From Rachycentron canadum (Eukaryota; Chordata; Actinopteri; Carangiformes; Rachycentridae), in assembly GCA_038496675.1 (NCBI GenBank), contig CM076663.1:18385290-18449289 (forward strand): a stretch of DNA of 64,000 bases. Reading direction: 5' to 3'. Shown in pieces: positions 1-12,638 of this stretch (position 1 is the first letter of the stretch; every line of letters begins with the position of its first letter). Below the pieces are notes generated by a model. It saw nothing but the letters and a program-made list of their open reading frames with translations. It was not told the DNA's origin and did not search any database. A program made the translations under genes and the position numbers.

Positions 1-530
1 AATTATGAATTCTTCACAACCCATTACATACAAGATCCCCTTATCTGAAATGGGACTGAAGTGTTAATGTTGCAAGGTACACTGAAAGTGTGAGCAGGGA
101 AATTAAATTTTGGAATAGTAGCAGTAGCTACTGTTACAGTCAGTGCTGATTCTTTTAAGGTTAATTCTCCGATGTAATTTGACAAACATTAATCTAAAAG
201 CTCCTGACTCATGAAGTCAAGAGCATTTATTTAAGATCTTAGTCTGAAATGTCCTCATTACTAAACATAATTTAAAGCATTTTTAATTGGAAGTAGAGAA
301 GTGTTCATATCATTTTTAAGACAGGATTTATTGGGCCTGTGATTTCACATTTGCAATTTATACAGTTTGAACTGGAAATTCGAGGTTTATTTATAGAATG
401 GAAGATTTTTCACTATGGTGATAAAACTAGAGCCTCAAGATGTGCAGTGTCTTCATTTCAAGAGATGTTGTGTAATTGCCATCAGTGCCTGTCAGGAGTC
501 TGCGTCATTGTTTCCTTTCTGCTTCTCTGG

Positions 531-730
531 ACTAAGATAAGATAAGAAAAGATAAAACTTTATTAATCCCCAAGGAAATTCTTGTGCCAGGTTGCTCTAT
601 TTTACAGTACACAAGATGAGTGACAATACAAGAGGAATATATATATATATAAAAATATTTTAAAGGTAGGATATAACAGTAAAAACAATATAGCTGTAAT
701 ATAACAGCAATATAAAGCTAAAAATGAGTG
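531..730 (-). mobile_element. 3' end of a LINE-like retroelement (teleost L2/Rex type), minus strand
   Basis: Read on the minus strand, 531-600 gives CAAGAATTTCC, TTGGGGATTAATAAAG and then TTTTATCTTTTCTTATCTTATC-like short tandem units. A 3' tail of GGGGATnAATAAAG followed by tandem ATCT-like units is a hallmark, as I remember it, of fish LINE 3' ends. No reverse-transcriptase frame is present, so only a 5'-truncated tail remains. The distal boundary is uncertain. Confidence 0.6.
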
Positions 731-3311
731 AAAAATAAATATAAAAACATAACATAAATTTTTGCTACAACACAACTCCTGGAGTTCTCAAACTAAAACG
801 GTGTTTGACGACGTTTCCAAAAGCCTCCATCCACATCACCAGCTTTGCTTTGAGTGAATGTAAGCTGACATTAGTTGGACAGCGAGGCGGCATGTGACCG
901 AACACAAGGTCACGTTTCTTTTTTTTCCTTTTTTCCATACGTATTGAAGACGCCAATACAGCCAGACAGCACGAGGCTAGATTAAGTCAATGACTGGTTC
1001 TGGGCTCTGGTCGGCACGCTGTCCTGCACATGTAAAGAACCCTGTATTATGGAGTATGTGTGCACCAAACTCAGCTCACAAGCCGCAGCTATTTCTGCTG
1101 CTGCAGTGGAGGCTGAGGGATCATCAGAGTAACACCACGAGCTCAGGAGGTTATGCAGCAGGAATATTTCTGCTTTGTGGATCGGGATGACCTTTCTCAC
1201 TAAGCTCAGTGCACCGTGGTATCTGAACAGCTAAGTATACGCCAAAGGTCATGATATGTTGAATGTGTGAACTTAATTATATGCGTTATAATGTGTACAA
1301 TTAATAATTAATACGAATTCTAAAGTTGAGTGCATGATACCAAAGAGAAGCAACAGTGATACCACTTTCCTCAGACTTCACAGGGAATCTGTTACTCTTA
1401 ACCAGTTAAGACTTAAGGCGCCCTCTAAAACCTAAGCACTGTTTGAAAACAACCTCCTAAAACCTGAGGCTTTTCTGAAAAAGAAACATGAAAGAAAACC
1501 ATTTCAGAGCTTAAACCTTTGACTTGTATTGTAGAAAAAACACGTATAATTGATAATATTCTCAGTTTTTTTTTTTAATCTTTAATGTTGATGAACTTTG
1601 GGGTAAAGACAGTGACTTCAAAATAAAAGCCAAAGGTTCAATGGCTTTTACTGAGAAATAAAGCGTTGCATGAGGTGACACCTTTATCTAGCAGTGACAC
1701 TGGCTCCCCAATCTTCCTCTTCTTCCTCCCCCTCCTCCTTCTCCTCAGGCATGTATCACCCTGATCCTCGACTAGCTGTTTTGCAACTTAGCAGGTTGAA
1801 GTCCGTGTCTGAATCTTCGAAGTCATTATCTTTGTTATTTTCATCCAGGTAACTGCTGTAATCTCCTTAGTATTGCTCCCAACAACTCAAATACATTTTT
1901 CACATAATGGATTTCCTGAAACAAGTTTCAGCAAATGACACATTTCATCAGTCACGTCTTAAAAACAACACAATCACATACACTATATGTAAAGTCTCCA
2001 GAGAGAGAGACGTGTGTGTTGTACCTAGTCTTAATGGGTTAAAGGCGTATTCCACTGATTTAGAATATAATTTCTGGGAAGATTTTTTAAAAATTGGTGA
2101 AACTCAACGCAGACGGTCTAGTCTGACGTTTCTCACGTTCAGTCCCGTTTGTCAAGTTCTTAAAACAATCCCACAATGCAACTCATCACTCCATCTTTCC
2201 GGCCCACTTTTCTCCATCTTCACGCCTCTAGTTTCTCAAGGTTGAAATAACCTTGATGACGGTTTTTTAATTGGTGCCTCTCACCACAGGTAAACTCAAC
2301 CTCATGTGCTAGATTGGTGCAGTTATTCCACAATCCAGTTCCTGGATTTTGCCTCTGTACAGTGAAACTTTTCCAGCAGTAAACAATGATTCAGTTTCTT
2401 CTGATATGAATCATCTGCGCCTCTTTGAGGAGCAAACAAACATCCACATTCATGTTTTCTTATACAATCAGCAACCTTAACAACAGTCTCCCGTCTGTGT
2501 TGCCTTTACAGTCAGAGTGTAGTGGATTGAAAGCAATAGGGTAGATTACTACATTCACATTCACTCGGCAGCGTCGCCTATTAATCCCAAATACAAAACT
2601 GTCAGATTATCCATGGTAATAAAACAACAGAGGATGTATTTGTAGAGCTGATCCGGAGTCTTTGCCAACCCCCCCCAGCAGCAGATGCCAAACACCGTCT
2701 CTGTCTCGGTGCCGAAATAAGTGCTTCTCTACTGGAGAACATCAAGTGCCTTATTTAATTTGTAATATTGATCTTTTTTCCTTCTTGAATTGTTTGATGC
2801 TCACCACCATGAAGAGACGACAAAGTGCAATGTAATTGATTTGGCTCAGTTAGGAACAGTGGTTGACTGAGCTTGTTGCGATCACAGGACAAGCGACGCT
2901 GAGAAGCGGCGTAAAGGATCAACGCCACGTTGGATAATGTTAGAAAAATAACACGCACGTGATAATTTCATAACCGATTGCGCTTCCTTTAATACCTCCC
3001 TAATGCTCGCTGACTTAGTGTTGAAATGAATTTCCCTGTTTCCCAGAATCTGAGACGCAGAGAGTGTGTAAGGTCCAGAGATCTGAATGCTTTTGAGTCG
3101 CACTCACAAGCTTTGGAGCACTTCGTCTGCAGTTTGAAACTGACACGCGATGAGTAATTGAAATAAGAAATGAAGGCGGTCTGGTCATTATGAGTTATGA
3201 TGATTCAGTGTATTTTGATAATGCAGCCCAAGATGAGTCCTGGAAAATGATGTACATTAAGCTGCACAGTTTTCATTTTCATCCTCAAACCCCCCCCCCC
3301 CCCCCCCCACC

Positions 3312-3705
3312 NNNNNNNNNNNNNNNNNNNNNNNNNNNNNNNNNNNNNNNNNNNNNNNNNNNNNNNNNNNNNNNNNNNNNNNNNNNNNNNNNNNNNNNNN
3401 NNNNNNNNNNNNNNNNNNNNNNNNNNNNNNNNNNNNNNNNNNNNNNNNNNNNNNNNNNNNNNNNNNNNNNNNNNNNNNNNNNNNNNNNNNNNNNNNNNNN
3501 NNNNNNNNNNNNNNNNNNNNNNNNNNNNNNNNNNNNNNNNNNNNNNNNNNNNNNNNNNNNNNNNNNNNNNNNNNNNNNNNNNNNNNNNNNNNNNNNNNNN
3601 NNNNNNNNNNNNNNNNNNNNNNNNNNNNNNNNNNNNNNNNNNNNNNNNNNNNNNNNNNNNNNNNNNNNNNNNNNNNNNNNNNNNNNNNNNNNNNNNNNNN
3701 NNNNN
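3312..3705. other. Assembly gap (394 N) flanked by poly-C
   Basis: There are 394 unknown bases. The left edge is a C run from about 3291 and the right edge starts CCCCCCACC, so the missing sequence is probably a C/G homopolymer or GC-rich simple repeat that stalled sequencing. Open frames running through it are artefacts. Confidence 0.99.
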
Positions 3706-6588
3706 CCCCCCACCCTCTCACAGCCTAATGACACTTTTATGGGAAACTTCATTAGGCGACGGGATGTCGACCCGATAAACATCAGCTCATGTTAATTGTG
3801 GGATAAAGTGGCCGTGCTGTGGTCCTTTCATGTTGGAAGTCTATCCCAAGAAACAAAAAAAGGTGTATTGATGAGGTTGGGGTGTGACCTGACAGATGAT
3901 TTATTATTAATTAATACGTGTTTCAAGTGATTTATCTTTGCAGCTTCGTCCTTTTCTTTCCTCCCTATTCATTCAGGACATGCATCCACTGGGGCTTGGC
4001 GCTTTGTTGTACACAGTGGTCTGCAGATAGCCTAATGAAGAGAAAGTATTACTGGCTGCACTGCTGCTGTGAACTGCTAAACAAAGGCAGTGATTCATTT
4101 AAATTGTAATCTGAGCAGAGAACAGTAAATGAGTGTCTACTGGTGTTAGACCAATGTTTTGGGATCACGCAGGCTTGTTATTAAGTATCTATCTATCGAC
4201 AAGATTTGTGTCATGATACAGAGGTAAAGATTCAATATACTGTGATTTCTTTGATCTAACACACCAGCATTGTGCATAAAATCTTTAGTTTAAAAAGGGT
4301 ATTGATAAAAGAGAAGAATTGGCACCACCAACTCTTAACTTTCCCAAATACCATACCTGCCAGTACTGAAGTTTCAAAATAATGCTTATCATTAGACTTT
4401 GTATTGACATATTAAAAAGCTTTGTTAAACTCAACAACAAACCCTAACCTGCACAGAGAGCAGGTGACGAATTCACCACTGTTTTTCAGGAAGTTCAAGG
4501 AGCTTTTAATCTTTAATATCAAGACACGGCAGAAATGTATGTAGAAGATCAGTCGTTCCTTTATCTTCCTCGAGGATCTTAAGGAACTTGAGTCTCATTT
4601 GCTTCAACCTTGGCAACTGTTGGCAACAACCTCCTATACACTTATAATGCTGTAGTAACATTGACTGTCACAGAGGCAGATTTCATTTACACTCTGTTAG
4701 AAATGGAAAGATCTTAAAAGGAAATCTGTCTCTGGACTTCATCCTGCTGCTTTCAGGAAACCTCAGAGCAGTTTGATCATTTCAAATCCATTGTGTGAAA
4801 ACGGAATATTTTATGATGAGAAATATTTTGAATTATTTATGGGGGAACATTATTAACTGATGTAGGATGTTTGAGAATCAAACTCATTTCATATTCAGCA
4901 TTTTTTAGGGCACAGTTTAAAATGTTCTATAAATTTGCTTTGGGACTTATATAGCACAGTCAGCAAGTTACACAACGTTTCCTATTATAATATTCATAAA
5001 TGCACTTAGCACTCCTGTAGGGATGACAAGGTCACTGAATGCAGCTCAGTCACAGGTTGAAAGTTTTTGTTCAATAGTATTTGTTTTGCAGTGGTAAATC
5101 TGCATTGATCAGCAGCTCAGCAGAAACATCCCCACCAGTCAAAAACTCTACTTCAGCAAACGTAAAAAAAAAAAAAAAAAACTTCATTTGAGGTATGGAA
5201 ACTTTCTTAAATCATCGAGTCTGTGTCCAATATTTGCATTGTACCGCTGACATCTTTATCATCTGAGGAGCAGGAGGTGGGTTGTGAAGTTCAGTCGGGT
5301 TGTGGCTAGAAACTGATGCCCACACAAGCGCTCTTGCATCCTTTTAAGTGTCCTGGATTCTTCTGAACCCTGCTGCATCCCTCCTCCGTGGACTGCCCGG
5401 CGTAAATATATAAACGCTAATGCGTTTTAAAAGACCACTGTAAAGAGAAAATGCACAAACTTGGCTTCTTCCCTTCGTTTTATGTTGACATGCAGGCAGA
5501 GGAATGCCAGAATATACCCCGAAACCTTTTAAGGACACAAATTCATTTTCTTTTAATTTTGCTGTGGCTGATTCTTTCCCAACTTTCCCTGCTCCTCCAC
5601 CTATTTTTTTTTTTTATATTTTTTTTTTTCAATCCCACAAATTAAATTTCGAGGACACTTGCTGGACACTTACGGTTGATGTGTTATCCTAGAAAACCTC
5701 CAGTCTATTACACCTTCCCTGTTTAATGCGGCTGCTCATGATGTTGAGGATGAAGGGGAATTTGTCAAGAAAAATCCTCTGGCAAGTTGAGAACGCTTTG
5801 ATAATCTCCTTGCGAGGAAGCCTTTAAATGAACAGGTGCCAAGATGAATGCACCCTGCAACCAACCTAAGCAAACAACACAAGCCTGAAGTACACGAAAC
5901 GCTGTCACACAAGGTTAAAGTCTGTAGCAGTTCTGGCATTTTTAAGGCATTTTGAACCTTTTGAATGGCTTGAAAAAAAAAAAAACGAGCTTGTGCACTT
6001 TGAACAACCCTGCCACCCAACGGGATCTTCAGGGAACTTGAATGTTCTCACAAAACCATTTTAAATTTGTGACTCACCCCAAGGACAACAAGGGCATCCC
6101 TAATGATCCCATGATTTCCGCAGTGGAAATGTTCTTTTGTATCTGTGTAATGCTGGAGCCATTACCACTGAGTTTGGCGGATTAAAATCGTCTGCTACCA
6201 TACACTTTCATGAGAGGACAGAGTTTGACTTCCACTGAGACCCACAGAATGGAGTCCCCGACTGGCTGGGTGTATTTATGATGCTTCACAGGCCGGATAC
6301 TGAAATGAAAGAGGCACCACTCGAGGGGCTCTCTGTCTTAATCCGTGGACATTATCGCTACACTGTAAGCGGGTCTTGGCTCGTTACCTCGCAGTAGAGA
6401 GCCAGGCTGGCAGGGTTGCAGGGAGAGAGGCAGAAAGGAAAGGGGAAGGAGGGAGGGCCTCGCCCGGCCGCCGAGAATGTAATCTCTAGATTAGGGGGCG
6501 AGACGAATTCCTGCTGCCAGCCTGACCTTGTCAAGGCAATGGAGGAGCCAGAGTGAAATTGAGATTTCAAGACAGGAGCGAGTCGAGG

Positions 6589-6589
<1 letters not shown>

Positions 6590-6619
<30 letters not shown>
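6590..6619. repeat. T homopolymer, 30 nt
   Basis: An uninterrupted T30 lies between GTCGAGGC and GAGCGCTAGC. It may be the A-tail of a minus-strand retroposon, but I do not recognise an element beside it. Confidence 0.9.
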
Positions 6620-6620
<1 letters not shown>

Positions 6621-6957
6621 AGCGCTAGCGTTTCTCTTTCAAGGGTCACAGCCTTGACACCGTGATTCATGCTAAACGTGTGTGGTCACACTGGTAGCAC
6701 ACATGAATTGTGTGTGGGGGGCAAACTGTTTCTGGCACCGACCATATTGCCTGAAACCCTCAGCAGTCAGTCAGTCTGGTGCAGAGACATAAAGAAAAGC
6801 AGATGGCCAAAACAGTGTAGTTTGTCCTAATATAATCAGACTGGGAGCGTTCTCCATTTCTTCATCATATGTCAAGACAGTGTGGGTTTGGGTGTTTATT
6901 CATGGATAAACACTTTGTTGTTTTACATTACACCGACAACGACAAAGGGCTGTCTCC

Positions 6958-7001
6958 TTTATCATCATTATCATCATTATCATCATAATCATCATAATCA
7001 T
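6958..7001. repeat. Degenerate (TCA/TTA)n trinucleotide tract
   Basis: The tract consists of TTATCATCATTATCATCATT-type units continuing into ATCATAATCATCATAATCA, and directly abuts the TIR element that starts at 7002. Confidence 0.85.
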
Positions 7002-7262
7002 TAGGGCTGAATAATTAATAGGAATATTATCAAAACATGGCCTCATGCAATATCCAAGTTTTTATTTATTTATTCATTTTTTGATAAAGGTAAAATGAAT
7101 AAAAGAAGCACTTGTTGTGGCACAATCACATCATCGTTTTTACATACATTTTTTTTTTTTCTGTGAAAATAAAACAAAAATGATCCTGACTCATATTTCA
7201 TTCACTTGTTGCCATTGCCAGCAATTGCAATATAATTGTTTTTTGTACATTGTTCAGCACTA
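7002..7262. mobile_element. Small TIR element, probably non-autonomous DNA transposon
   Basis: TAGGGCTGAATAAT at 7002-7015 is matched by the reverse complement of 7249-7262 (TAGTGCTGAACAAT), 12 of 14 positions. The interior is AT-rich with phrases such as AATATTATCAAAACATGGCC that recall a common fish repeat opening TAGGGCTG. No target-site duplication is evident and no transposase is encoded. Confidence 0.5.
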
Positions 7263-9329
7263 GAAAACACTAATATCCCAATACTGAGAACACCAAATCT
7301 TTAATTAAGTGCCAAAATAGAGTTAATGATTATAATTTTAGCGACAATTTGATTGATGCATTTAAAACCCCTTGGTTTCAAAAGCTTGGTTTCAATTCTC
7401 ATTTAATTTTTTAAAAGTTACACAGGAAAAAAAGAAAAAAAAAAACACATTCTTCCTGTTGTCAGAGGTTTTATCTCAGAGGATTATCATGACAGTTATT
7501 GCTTTGTGTCATGTTTTAGTTTTAGCATTTGTCATTATACCATCATTGCCCCTCAACTGTCTTACTTTAAATGGTTTTGAGCCAACAAGCAATAATCGGT
7601 GTAAAAAGGAACATATTCACATTGCTGATTGGTTCAAAATACATGACATCACCACAGTGGCCCTAGGAGCTCAACTGCCTGCAACTCAAGAACATGCAAA
7701 TAGACAAACAAATGCATCAGTTTGACAACATATGTGCAGCAAGTACTCGCCACAACAAAACAAACTCAACAAAATGCACAAATGTGCAGCAAATAGTCGC
7801 AACACAACCAGTTCTACTAATATGTCTGTGCAGGTGCACTGGAGTGGGCTGACCTCTCAGGGCCACCGTCACACCGCCACATCACCAAGCCAAAAACAGA
7901 AATTCAATGGTAACACAAACTGTTCAAACAACTATTGAATATTTTGTCTCCATGTAATGTCCCTCTACTCATTGTAAGAGGCTGATTGGAGAAAAAAAAA
8001 AAAAAAAAAAAGGTTTTCAAGGCCATTGTTTACAGGAATTTTGATTTTGTTAACTAATGTCCACTCTGTATTTTCCTCCATTGTGGTTTGAATATTGGTG
8101 TCCTCTGATTGGGTTTATATAAGCATGTTCTGGTGGACAGAAAATGGAAAACGAGAATAATGATGTGACATTCTTGTTTTGGGCATTTCATTCGTTTGTA
8201 CTCGTAATTGCAAAGCAGCAAAATAATGAGAGTGTCTGTCTGCCGCAGATCGGGGCACACGGCATCAGATTCCTACAGGAAGTGGCAGAAAGTTGCCAGT
8301 GAGCTACCATTGTGCTTTTTAGGCAAGCTACTGTATGTTTTTATTGCCTCAAATGCTTACTGAAGCAGAAGAGAAACTCACCGTCTTCCAATTTTCAGTT
8401 CAATTATTTACGCAATGAAACACACTGAGAGCTAAGTTCCTTCCATGCAGGTGCATCCTGTCTGTGATGTGGTGAAATGAGGAGCAGCGGAAACAATAAT
8501 AACCTTCATAAAATACAAATGAATACAGAAAAAAACAGTCAGTTTTGCTGATATTTCATGATTAGAAATGCGAGTAGCATCACCTAGAGATAACAAGTGT
8601 AACTCAACACAAAACATTTTATATTAAGGACAAGAAAAGAGGAAAATGTCAAAATGTTTCCTCTGTCAAGTGTCTATTAATAGCACATAAAGGCCGATAG
8701 TCTCTTTGCAACATACCTGTAGGTTTCTCCACTTACACACATGAAACACTTTTATGTAAAATTAATTCTTATGCACAAATTCAGTTCTGCTAAACTGAAC
8801 CGAGATGTGAATTTATATGAAAGAGAAACACTGGGCTTCGGGTTTTTGTTCATTTCCAACCCTGCCTTAGTCTCATCCGCAGCTTTCGCTCACACCACAA
8901 AAAGGTGTTATGAAATTCAAAGTCTGTGTTGAGTTAATACAAAGTTGGAGACACAAACTGGTGTCAGAATACCCTTCAACATCCAAAGCAACAGCGAGCT
9001 CTTGCATAATTAGTGTTAGAATCAGTGCATCCACCAGGGAGAATGTAGTTCTCATTATATTTGTTAGCTGTGAACTTTTGCTTCACACATATTGTTTACC
9101 AGTGTGCCACCACTCAGGGCATCCAGGCTGCCTTATTAGGTAACTGCTGACCCAGTGCTGTTTCTCACATTTAAATTAAAGGAGCACTGGCACTTACCAC
9201 TTTGATATTATTGGTAATTAGTTATGGGACATCAAACCAGGATAATGTGAAAAGTACGCGGCAAACATTCCTCTGTGTTGCACCGTGAAACAATCGCAAG
9301 ACAGTGTTGAGGCGTTGAGGCGTCTGCTC

Positions 9330-9670
9330 ACGTTTTAGCGGTGAGCGGCTTCACTGATGCGGCCTGACGTTATGGTTTCTGTCATTTTGCACGAAAACAA
9401 TCAAAAACAAACAAGTAAAAAAAACGACTTTAAAAAAAAAAAAAAAAAAAAGATTACAGATGAGGCTCGGTACATTCGACACGTACTTTTGGATCTCCCT
9501 TCCAACTTAACCAGTAGGTACACCCCGTGCGCAGACACGGTATTTGTGATCTCCCCTCTCCACGTGAAATCGGTCGACTTGATGACCCGATAGCCTCCGT
9601 GCCCGGCTCGACTTTTCCCGGGACGCAGTTGAAGTCGCGCGTAATCCCACAAAATCTGCCCAGCTTATGC
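9330..9670. other. CpG-richer non-repeat segment in intron 1
   Basis: Excluding the A20 run near 9431-9451, this stretch has many CpG dinucleotides (GGCTCGGTACATTCGACACG, GTGAAATCGGTCGACTTGAT, GAAGTCGCGCGTAATCC) in an otherwise CpG-poor region. I recognise no repeat or protein. It may be unmethylated regulatory sequence or a recent unrecognised insertion. Confidence 0.3.
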
Positions 9671-10639
9671 ATTTTAAATGGGGAGGCCTAAATCATCAGA
9701 GCTGCTTTTTAAGTGAATGCATTTCTAATAGAAAAGCAGACAGCTGGGATGGTGTCCCATTGTGGGGTGTCATCACCCAGGCAGATGCGTTTTATAGACT
9801 GTAAATGTTTATTTTTTTTATTTTCTTTTATGTTTGCAATGGTTGTAAAGTTAAGAAGCTTCATGCAGGAGAAACTTTCTAAAAAAATTAAAAAAAACAA
9901 AAAAAGAACCTGAAACATGAAGAAAAAGATTCTTTACGATCTCTTCTTAAAAGAAGAATAAAACTTTTTATCATAACTCTTGTCCAGCAAGTTCATTTCT
10001 AAATCTGGGAGAAGCTCTGTGGTGAATAAAGGTTGTTCATCTTTCTTAACCACCACGTATCAGCAGCAATTTTGAAGATTTTCTTAAGTTATTCTTCACT
10101 CGATGTGACTTTGTGGTCCACAGGCTTTGGTGGAGGCACTCGGCCCATACAGTGTATTGTTAAATATGTATGTACGCCCCCTTCCCCTGATGAGGGCTGT
10201 TGCTCCTGGAACATGGTTTTTCTTCTTGTTGAAGGACCTTTGAATTCGTTGTAATTGCTTTGGTTTGATGTGAATTATTTACCTTAGTGTAGCTGCAAAT
10301 GTGCAACACATACAGTCCAGTTTTTTTTTTTTTTTATCCTTTGAGGTTGGTTTTCTGGCCGTATCGTATTAGGTTGAATCATGACTCAAGATCTGAATCA
10401 CAAGTCTTTCCACTTATTTCGTTGAACCAGTGGTCACACGATTAGTTCACTGCCTGGTCACGACTGGTCGCTTCAACTCACAAATCTCTGCTTCCTTTTT
10501 CCACACTCTTATTCTGAAAGTCCTGTCCATAAGTTGTGATTTATATCTTTCCATTATTCTTCGCCCACAATGCCAATTTCTGTTTATAAATCGTGTCACA
10601 ACCCATCAGACCTTTTGCCTGGTTCATATGGAGTATTCG

Positions 10640-11450
10640 TTTGGACAGCGCCGGGATTTATTTTTGAGCTTGTTACGGCCGCAGCCAACGCACCTCCTCC
10701 CAGGAGTCTTATTTCTCTGAGCTATGCAAATTAGGCTGCGAGGACGCTGCATCTGGTTGGAGCTGAGGGGAGGAGTCTCTGGTTCTGGGCCTCCTCATTC
10801 CCCGATTGGTGCGGCTGAAGTTCCAGAGACTGCAGCCGCTCGGTGAAAGTGACACGAGGGCTCTAACGGGCGGATCAGCCAGTCACTGAGGGCGGCTGGA
10901 TAACTGACGCAGCCCACTACTGCACCTCTCTTTAATACCCTGTGTTCTCTCTCGCTGCCGAGATACCGGTTGGTTTTGTGGCTGTTGGGAAGGGGCATGG
11001 GCTGGCATTGGCCAAGAGAACCGTGTTACCCATGAACTGTATTTGTTAGCGGCGCTGGGAACAGGAGTGCTGCTTCCTGTGTTTGGGGTTTTTATAGTGA
11101 CTGTGCAGACAGTATGTTATTCAACTTTGCGTTCAGTGCATCCTGGCAAACTCCTGTTTAGGAGAGAGAGAAAATCCTCTTTGTGTTAAATTTTGTCTTT
11201 GATTTAGCGGCACCCATTTTTTGCCCTGTTTTTCTCCCCGAAGAGTGAGGCGGGTCGTAACAGTGCTACATGTAAATACTTTAATTTGAAAGTTCCGTCG
11301 CTGCCCCGGCCCGTCCGGCTTCATGTGGTCTGTCTGCAGGCGGGTCTCTGTACCTCCACCATGTTGGGCTGCAGCTCTGGAGGTGGAGGACGGAGGCTGC
11401 AGAGCGAGGACCTGCTGCTGTTAGCGGGCTAGCTTCAACTGTTAACAATG
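10640..11450. promoter_or_regulatory. GC- and CpG-richer segment in intron 1, possible internal promoter or enhancer
   Basis: This segment is visibly richer in G, C and CpG than its surroundings. It contains an octamer ATGCAAAT (10725-10732), ATTGG inverted CCAAT boxes (near 10804 and 11009), and a TTTTATAGTG TATA-like stretch near 11091. A short frame ATGTTGGGCTGC... with CCACC before the ATG starts at 11361 and stops at 11432. These are motif matches only; any promoter or alternative first exon function is inference. Confidence 0.3.
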
Positions 11451-11828
11451 GACAAATAAGATTGCATGTATAACTTAGCACCTTTTAATGATGTGATCTG
11501 CACAGTTCATCAGATTGCCCACTCCTACATGGATGTATGTTGAACGGCGTATTTGATGATCACAGTGAGATTAGATCAATGGGGACAATGGCAACATTGT
11601 AAGAACTGATTTAAAACCCAACAAATGTCTGTAAACCGTTGATATGGCATCTTGAACTGCAAAAATGTAAATTATTACTCTTTTTAATCCGGGTTTACAT
11701 TTGTTAATTCCAGACAAACCATCAAGTTTTATTCAATTGAGCGGGCACCTTGAGTTTTTATCATATCATCATATGATCAGACAGTTTTTCTGTCCACGCT
11801 CCCAAATGATGGCCACATCAGAGAGAGA

Positions 11829-11843
11829 GAGAGAGAGAGAGAG
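11829..11843. repeat. (GA)n microsatellite
   Basis: An AG dinucleotide run spans roughly 11821-11843 between GGCCACATC and CAAGAGAGC. It is a simple repeat in intron 1. Confidence 0.85.
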
Positions 11844-12019
11844 CAAGAGAGCTGCCAGCCAGCTACCGTCCAGAATGGTGAAACGGATCTGGATGCCAAG
11901 TGTTGGAGCCTCCGTGAGAGACGCTTCGATCAGCTGCATTTCCCTGTTTCATCCTCAAACACAGTGTAGCCAGGCGGGTGTGTTTACGTCACTGCTGATC
12001 ATTTGACATGCTGATTGAA

Positions 12020-12081
12020 CCCTTTTCCGTTGCCACCAAAAGCCTGATGTTAGCACGTTTTTGTGCCCAGTGGAAAAGGGG
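12020..12081. repeat. Fold-back with CCCTTTTCC arms
   Basis: CCCTTTTCC at 12020-12028 is the reverse complement of GGAAAAGGG at 12072-12080, with partly matching continuation (GTTGCC against ACTGGG). Sequences reading CCTTTTCCACTGG recur at TIRs of a common fish DNA element, and a similar sequence occurs at 29368. Probably a small remnant. Confidence 0.4.
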
Positions 12082-12606
12082 CTTTAGTCATTATATTAAG
12101 CCATTTTGGAGCCTCACAAATTAAAAGGATGAAAAAAAAAAATAGAGGATTAAGTAGCAAGTTTGCTCCTCCTCCCATCCTCAAACAGAAGCCAAGCATT
12201 GAAAAGAATTCAGCTGCTCTTCAGGAGTAAGAGAATCTTATTTCAGGCAACTCAGCAGCCGCCATCAGGGGAACAGGATGCACATACATATTCAGCAATA
12301 TATAGGCCAAGTGGTTCCTCCGGAGCCCGCAGAGGCAAACATAACATATCTTAAGGAAATCTTCAAAATGCAATATTTCGTTCACTCATTCTGTAACAGT
12401 CTCTGAGCAGCTGAGACACGCCGGCTTTGAAATCTTTATCAGCCGACTGAATTCATTTCATCCTTCACACAACTTCACTAGCAACATTGTTGCTGAAGAG
12501 CAGATGGCTGTTCACGTGAAAGACGCCAACTGTAAGGACAGAGGAAGAGGCTTAGGGTGATATTTATCAATGAGTCTCAGGTGCTGATTCACCAAAAGGT
12601 GTTGTA

Positions 12607-12607
12607 G

Positions 12608-12638
<31 letters not shown>
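12607..12638. repeat. (GTT)n trinucleotide microsatellite
   Basis: About ten perfect GTT units lie in intron 1 (CAA on the other strand). They generate spurious poly-Thr and poly-Val frames. Confidence 0.95.

Noticed and set aside
3190..3795. Frames spanning the N gap with poly-Pro or poly-Gly ends
   Set aside because: They exist only because N bases hide stops.
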